Shown here in pieces: positions 59,648 to 64,000 of a DNA stretch of 64,000 nt. The DNA is from Phreatobacter sp. (GTDB taxonomy: Bacteria > Pseudomonadota > Alphaproteobacteria > Rhizobiales > Phreatobacteraceae). The translations under genes and the position numbers were made by a program. The stretch's first letter is position 1. Every line of letters starts with the position of its first letter. The notes below the pieces were generated by a model. The model searched no databases. It was not told the DNA's origin and saw only the letters and a program-made list of their open reading frames with translations. Location: the NCBI RefSeq assembly GCF_027532945.1, contig NZ_JAPZTZ010000005.1, positions 1-64,000 of the forward strand. The letters run 5' to 3'.

Positions 59648-59822
59648 TCTTCGGCTTCAGGATCTGCTTGCCGCGATACATGCCGGTCTTGAGGTCGACA
59701 TGGTGGGGGCGGCGCAGGTTGCCGGAGTCCTTGTCCTCGACATAGGTCGGGGCAACGAGGGCATCGTGCGAGCGGCGCATGCCGCGACGCGAGGGCGACG
59801 TCTTTCTTCTCGGAACGGCCAT
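59631..59822 (-). CDS. rpmF: 50S ribosomal protein L32
   Basis: A 63-aa basic protein starting [20 protein letters not shown], the typical L32 start, followed by the [20 protein letters not shown] region. It has no CxxC zinc pair, as usual in alphaproteobacterial L32. An AGAGAG site lies before the ATG. It is a single gene here, without the plsX/fabH neighbours seen in some bacteria. Confidence 0.96.
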   Translation of the reverse strand: MAVPRRKTSPSRRGMRRSHDALVAPTYVEDKDSGNLRRPHHVDLKTGMYRGKQILKPKTTTND

Positions 59823-59964
59823 GGAACTCTCTTCTGGCGGGCCGCAGGAGGAGGCCCCCCGGGCGATAGTCGAAATCGTAAGACGCGGGCCTATACACGC
59901 TTTCGGGACGCCATGCCAGTGCCCGCCGCCCATTTTGTGAATCGGATGTGACGGGAAGCTGCCT

Positions 59965-60996
59965 TCACCCCCGATAGGCGAACTGCAGCAGCAGCGTCCG
60001 CTGCAGGAACGAGAAGTTGTTGTCCGAGCAGAGCGTGACGAGGGTCTCGCCCTCCGGGCCGCGGTGGGTGGCGATGCCTTCCATATTGTCGACCTGAGCT
60101 GACATGTCACCCGACAGCACGATCGGACCGTCCACCGTCGCCCCGGTACGGATGGTGGTGAGGTCGATGCGGCGGATGCGGAAGGCCACCCCGCGCCAGG
60201 CCGAGAACCAGCGTTCCAGCAGCAGCATGTCCCCGCCCGGCAGGAAGGCGAGGTCGGTGACGTCGAAATCATTGGTGCGCTTCACAAGGAACTCACGCGC
60301 CGGGCCGGTGCCGATCAGGAAGCCGCGGATGTCACCCGCCGCGTTCAGCGCCCGCTCCGAGATGGCGCAAAGCGTGCCAGCAAGGGCTGAGGGCCGCGGC
60401 AGGATGCCTATGGCTTCGATGCCGCGGTTGCCCGGCATGCGCTCCGACCCCATCGGCACGGGCTGCGGCACGCCGCGGGCGAGCACGCCCTCGCGGCCGA
60501 ACGTCTCGAAGCGGAAGATGCGGTGGGTGCGCTCGACGCCGATATAGGCCGTGCCGCCCTCGATCCACAGGCTCTCGGTGTCCCAGTTCCCCGATTGCGC
60601 CAGCGGACGGCCGCCTGGCCCGAGGATCGCCGCCATGCGCGCCTGTGACAGGCCGGAGGGGCGCGTGCCCTCCATGTCCAGGGTCGCGGTGAGCCACTGG
60701 CCCTGGTCGGAAATGGCGGTGAGGCGCCGCCCCGTGCCGTCCATCCGCAGCGACGACAGGCCGCCGAAGCCGGCATAGTCGGACTGCAGCTCCAGCCCGC
60801 CGCGATAGGTGAAGGCGCCGAACTCGGTTTTGGCGGGGTCGCGCGGCAGGAAGGCGTTGATGGGGAAGGAGCGGATCGTGATGTCGACCGGCGCCGATGG
60901 CACCGGCGAGCGCGCCGCCCCCGGCCGCGCCATGGCCGGCAGCGCCAGGGCACCGCCGGCAAGGCCAAGGATGTGACGCCGCGAGGCGAGGCGCAT
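59965..60996 (-). CDS. Exported esterase-like phytase-family protein (343 aa)
   Basis: A twin-arginine signal ([20 protein letters not shown]) precedes a beta-propeller-like domain with [20 protein letters not shown] and [20 protein letters not shown], the pattern of the phytase-like (esterase-like activity of phytase) family. It probably acts in the periplasm on a phosphoester or ester. Its ATG overlaps the cobT stop by one base, so it is co-translated with cobT; no link to cobalamin is known. Confidence 0.83.
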   Translation of the reverse strand: MRLASRRHILGLAGGALALPAMARPGAARSPVPSAPVDITIRSFPINAFLPRDPAKTEFGAFTYRGGLELQSDYAGFGGLSSLRMDGTGRRLTAISDQGQWLTATLDMEGTRPSGLSQARMAAILGPGGRPLAQSGNWDTESLWIEGGTAYIGVERTHRIFRFETFGREGVLARGVPQPVPMGSERMPGNRGIEAIGILPRPSALAGTLCAISERALNAAGDIRGFLIGTGPAREFLVKRTNDFDVTDLAFLPGGDMLLLERWFSAWRGVAFRIRRIDLTTIRTGATVDGPIVLSGDMSAQVDNMEGIATHRGPEGETLVTLCSDNNFSFLQRTLLLQFAYRG

Positions 60997-62894
60997 CACG
61001 CCGCCCGGCCGCGCAGGGCCGCGGCGGTGCCGGCACCGGTGGCATCGTCGTCGAAGAGCTCGGCGAGCTTCTCGGTCATGGCGCCGCCGAGCTCCTCGGC
61101 ATCGACGATGGTGACGGCGCGGCGATAGTAGCGCGTCACGTCGTGGCCGATGCCGATGGCGATGAGCTCCACCGGCGAGCGGGTCTCGATTTCCTCGATG
61201 ACCCAGCGCAGGTGGCGCTCCAGGTAGTTGCCGGGGTTCACCGACAGGGTGGAATCGTCGACCGGCGCGCCGTCCGAGATCATCATCAGGATCTTGCGCT
61301 GCTCGGAGCGGCCGAGCAGGCGCTTGTGCGCCCAGTCCAGCGCCTCGCCGTCGATGTTCTCCTTGAGGAGCCCTTCGCGCATCATCAGGCCGAGATTCTT
61401 GCGCGCGCGCCGCCAGGGCGCGTCCGCAGCCTTGTAGATGATGTGGCGCAGGTCGTTGAGGCGGCCGGGATTGGCCGGCTTGCCGTTCTGCAGCCAATGC
61501 TCGCGCGACTGGCCGCCCTTCCAGGCGCGGGTGGTGAAGCCGAGGATCTCGACCTTCACGCCGCAGCGCTCCAGCGTGCGGGCGAGGATGTCTGCGCAGG
61601 TTGCCGCCACGGTGATCGGACGGCCGCGCATCGAGCCGGAATTATCGAGCAGCAGCGTGACGACGGTGTCGCGGAAATTGGTGTCGCTCTCCTGCTTGAA
61701 GGAGAGCGCCGCCATCGGGTCCATGATGACGCGCGGCAGGCGGGCCGGATCGAGGATGCCCTCCTCGAGGTCGAAGTTCCACGAGCGGTTCTGCTGCGCC
61801 ATCAGGCGGCGCTGCAGGCGGTTCGCGAGGCGCGCCACGACAGGGCCGAGATGCGAGAGCTGCTTGTCGAGATAGGCGCGCAGCCGGTCGAGCTCTTCCG
61901 CGTCGCAGAGGTCAGGCGCGTCGATGATCTCGTCGAACTTGGCGGTGAAGGGCTTGTAGTCCGGTCCCTTGCGCTCCGCCGGCTGGCTTTTCGGCCGCCA
62001 CGGCTCGCTGGCATCGTCGGCATCGCCGAGGTCGTTCTCGTCGGGCAGTTCGGCGGTCTCGGCCTCGGAGGCCTCCTGGGCGCCGTCGGGCGCCTCGTCG
62101 GCCATCTCCTCGGCCTCGTCCATCTGCATGCCTTCGGAGGATTCCTCGTCCTGGCTGTCAGGGCTCTCGCCGGATTCCGGGCTCTCCTGCTCCTGGCTCT
62201 CGGAATTGTCGTCGTCCTGGTCGTCGTCGGAGCGGCCCTGCTCGTCGCCCATGTCGAGCGAGGTCAGGAGGTCGCGCACCGCCTTGCCGAAGGCGCGCTG
62301 GTTGTGCTCCAGCCCGACCAGGGCCTCGAGGTTCTTGCCGGCCTTGGCCTCGATCGTGTCGCGCCACAGATCGACGATTTTCGCCGCCTGGGCCGGCGCC
62401 GCCTGTCCCGTCAGCCTCTCGCGCACCATCAGGGCGAGGGCATCCTCCAGCGGCGCATCGGCCTTGTCGGTGATCTCCTCGTACTTGCCCATGCGGTGGT
62501 AGTGGTCTTCGAGCCGCGCCGTGAGGTTCTGCGCGACGCCAGTCATGCGGTTCGAGCCGATGGCCTCGATGCGGGCATTCTCCACCGCCTCGAAGACGGC
62601 GCGGGCCGCCTGGCCGTCCGGCACGAGGGCGCGGTGGACCTTGGAATTGTGCACGGCGAGGCGCAGCGCCATGGCGTCGCCATGGCCGCGCACGATGGCA
62701 GCGTCCTTCGGCGAGAGCTTGCGCGGCGGCTCCGGCAGGCGCGCCTTGTCGCCGGCGAGGCCCGGCTTGTCCGGCGCATAGGTGACCTCGATGTCGCGGC
62801 GGGCGATGGCGCGCATGCAGGAGGCGACCGACCGCTTGAACGGCTCGGTCGGGCTCTCCTTGGTGTTTGGCTTCGCCTTGGAATTGGAGCTCAC
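60996..62894 (-). CDS. cobT: Cobaltochelatase subunit CobT
   Basis: This 632-aa protein has an N-terminal CobT domain, a very acidic linker (about residues 220-300, rich in Asp, Glu and Ser) and a C-terminal vWA domain with the MIDAS motif [11 protein letters not shown]. With CobS it forms the AAA+ motor of the aerobic cobalt chelatase CobNST. The GTG start at 62894 overlaps the upstream GNAT stop (GTGA), which supports it. Confidence 0.94.
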   Translation of the reverse strand: MSSNSKAKPNTKESPTEPFKRSVASCMRAIARRDIEVTYAPDKPGLAGDKARLPEPPRKLSPKDAAIVRGHGDAMALRLAVHNSKVHRALVPDGQAARAVFEAVENARIEAIGSNRMTGVAQNLTARLEDHYHRMGKYEEITDKADAPLEDALALMVRERLTGQAAPAQAAKIVDLWRDTIEAKAGKNLEALVGLEHNQRAFGKAVRDLLTSLDMGDEQGRSDDDQDDDNSESQEQESPESGESPDSQDEESSEGMQMDEAEEMADEAPDGAQEASEAETAELPDENDLGDADDASEPWRPKSQPAERKGPDYKPFTAKFDEIIDAPDLCDAEELDRLRAYLDKQLSHLGPVVARLANRLQRRLMAQQNRSWNFDLEEGILDPARLPRVIMDPMAALSFKQESDTNFRDTVVTLLLDNSGSMRGRPITVAATCADILARTLERCGVKVEILGFTTRAWKGGQSREHWLQNGKPANPGRLNDLRHIIYKAADAPWRRARKNLGLMMREGLLKENIDGEALDWAHKRLLGRSEQRKILMMISDGAPVDDSTLSVNPGNYLERHLRWVIEEIETRSPVELIAIGIGHDVTRYYRRAVTIVDAEELGGAMTEKLAELFDDDATGAGTAAALRGRAA

Positions 62895-63334
62895 GGGAGG
62901 TCCTTTTTCAGCCAGATGCGGCGATGGCCCGGCGGAAAGTCGCCAAGCTCGCCGTAAGTCTCGTATCCCAGCTTCTGGTAGAAGCCGTCTCCCTGGAAGG
63001 AGAAGGTGTCGACATAGATGTGGCGTGCCCCGCGCTTGGCCGCCAGCGCCTCGGCCTTGGCCATCAGCTCGGTGCCGATCCTGGTGCCGCGCAGCGCCTC
63101 GTCGATCCACAGGAGCTCGATGAAGCACCAGTTCCACATGGTCGAGCCGACGATGCCGCCGCGGACGACCCCGTCCTTGCGGACCGACACGGCGAAGCGC
63201 TTCCACTTCGACGGCCCGGCCTTCACCGTGTTGTAGGCGGTGAGGCCGCGAACGACCGCGCGGGCCGTTTCGGCCACGCGGGTTTCAGCGGTGACGACGA
63301 GGCCGGCCTGCGATGGGATCGTCGGGCCGGCCAT
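62891..63334 (-). CDS. GNAT N-acetyltransferase between cobS and cobT (147 aa)
   Basis: The acetyl-CoA motif reads [20 protein letters not shown], followed by [20 protein letters not shown], a clear GNAT C-terminus. The start at 63334 has GGAGG nine bases upstream. It lies 20 bases after cobS and overlaps the cobT start by four bases, so it is translationally coupled into the chelatase operon. The substrate is unknown; a role with chelatase or cobalamin is only suggested by position. Confidence 0.88.
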   Translation of the reverse strand: MAGPTIPSQAGLVVTAETRVAETARAVVRGLTAYNTVKAGPSKWKRFAVSVRKDGVVRGGIVGSTMWNWCFIELLWIDEALRGTRIGTELMAKAEALAAKRGARHIYVDTFSFQGDGFYQKLGYETYGELGDFPPGHRRIWLKKDLP

Positions 63335-63354
63335 GTCGTTGCCTCCGCGTGGCC

Positions 63355-64000
63355 TTAGCTCAGCGCCACGTTGACGGCGCTCTCCGGCAGCTCCTGGCCG
63401 AAGCAGCGCTGGTAGAACTCGGCGACCAGCGCCCGCTCGAGCTCGTCGCACTTGTTCAGGAACGTGAGCCGGAAGGCGAAGCCGATATCCTTGAAGATGT
63501 CGGCGTTCTCGGCCCAGGTCAGCACGGTGCGCGGGCTCATAACGGTCGACAGGTCGCCGTTCATGAAGGCGTTGCGGGTGAGGTCCGCCACGCGCACCAT
63601 CTTGTTCACCTGGTCGCGGCCCTCGGCCGTCTTGGCGAAGCTCTTCGCCTTGGCGAGGATGATGCCGACCTCGTTGTCATGCGGCAGGTAGTTCAGCGTG
63701 GTGACGATGGACCAGCGGTCCATCTGCGCCTGGTTGATCTGCTGCGTGCCGTGATAGAGGCCCGTCGTGTCGCCGAGGCCGACCGTGTTGGCGGTGGCGA
63801 AGAGGCGGAAAGCGGGATGAGGACGGATGACCCGGCTCTGGTCGAGCAGGGTGAGGCGGCCCGAGGATTCCAGCACGCGCTGGATGACGAACATCACGTC
63901 CGGGCGGCCAGCATCGTACTCGTCGAAGACCAGCGCGACATTGTGCTGGTAGGCCCAGGGCAGGATCCCGTCGCGGAACTCGGTGACCTGCTTGCCCTCC
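63355..64000 (-). CDS. cobS: Cobaltochelatase subunit CobS, C-terminal part (cut by window end)
   Basis: About 214 C-terminal residues are in the window. Walker B ([17 protein letters not shown]) and the sensor region [20 protein letters not shown] identify a MoxR-type AAA+ ATPase. The [20 protein letters not shown] and [20 protein letters not shown] segments match CobS. It hydrolyses ATP to drive cobalt insertion by CobN. The start lies beyond position 64000. Confidence 0.95.
   Translation of the reverse strand, partial: EGKQVTEFRDGILPWAYQHNVALVFDEYDAGRPDVMFVIQRVLESSGRLTLLDQSRVIRPHPAFRLFATANTVGLGDTTGLYHGTQQINQAQMDRWSIVTTLNYLPHDNEVGIILAKAKSFAKTAEGRDQVNKMVRVADLTRNAFMNGDLSTVMSPRTVLTWAENADIFKDIGFAFRLTFLNKCDELERALVAEFYQRCFGQELPESAVNVALS

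Noticed and set aside
61900-62300. Possible low-complexity repeat array
   Set aside because: The repetitive Asp/Glu/Ser codons are the acidic linker normal for CobT, not a DNA repeat array.

Overview
The window is high-GC chromosomal DNA from an alphaproteobacterium, most likely of the Hyphomicrobiales (Rhizobiales). Supporting signs are the aerobic cobalt chelatase genes cobS and cobT, a PHB locus (phaA, phaB, phaR), a RIME-like mosaic repeat, an orphan Flp pilin gene and alphaproteobacterial-style ABC operons. A Phreatobacter-like genus is possible, but that is a guess from general resemblance.

Left edge (1-7716) is accessory DNA. It starts with one IS3-family element inserted into the orfA of a second, frameshifted IS3-family element. 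Next come a DUF2158-type protein, an unknown protein, a small XRE regulator and a perfect 14-bp hairpin. An L,D-transpeptidase gene that has lost its N-terminal part follows. After tRNA-Ser(GGA) lies a 5.3-kb integrative element bounded by a 20-bp direct repeat (2362-2381 and 7697-7716, one mismatch). It carries a tyrosine integrase, an unknown 239-aa protein, an AlpA/Xis-like HTH protein, an overlapping set that includes a PC4-like ssDNA-binding protein and winged-helix proteins, a lipoprotein and two small ORFs. No relaxase, capsid, terminase or known defence gene was recognised in it. This is the best place to look for something undescribed.

From 7717 on the DNA looks like ordinary chromosome. 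It begins with a flavin amine oxidase divergent from a TetR regulator, with two palindromic operators between them. Small membrane and redox proteins follow. Next is a minus-strand nitrogen-compound locus (12113-19214: amidase, spermidine/putrescine-type ABC transporter, PuuE-like deacetylase, hydantoin-racemase-like protein). Then come a GNAT enzyme, tRNA-Gly(GCC), a cytosine-deaminase-like operon with FAD and flavodoxin-fold oxidoreductases, and a MarR regulator. A carbohydrate-type ABC locus (25345-30823) follows, with a hydroxyisobutyrate-dehydrogenase-like enzyme and a divergent 2-hydroxyacid dehydrogenase.

The middle (32043-45638) holds an SPFH/NfeD membrane pair, a Mn/Zn-type ABC operon behind two inverted-repeat boxes, hemH, a PaaK-like adenylating enzyme, an RluA-type pseudouridine synthase, ftsY, a zincin-fold protein, a CoxG-like protein, a methyltransferase and a YihY/BrkB protein.

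The right part (45638-64000) has the mosaic repeat, an orphan MacB-type permease, two GGDEF-EAL proteins (both with altered GGDEF active sites), argJ, mutT, flp, the PHB genes, a gamma-glutamyltransferase, a GlcG/HbpS-like protein and rpmF. It ends with a cobS-GNAT-cobT-phytase-like operon that is cut by the window end inside cobS.
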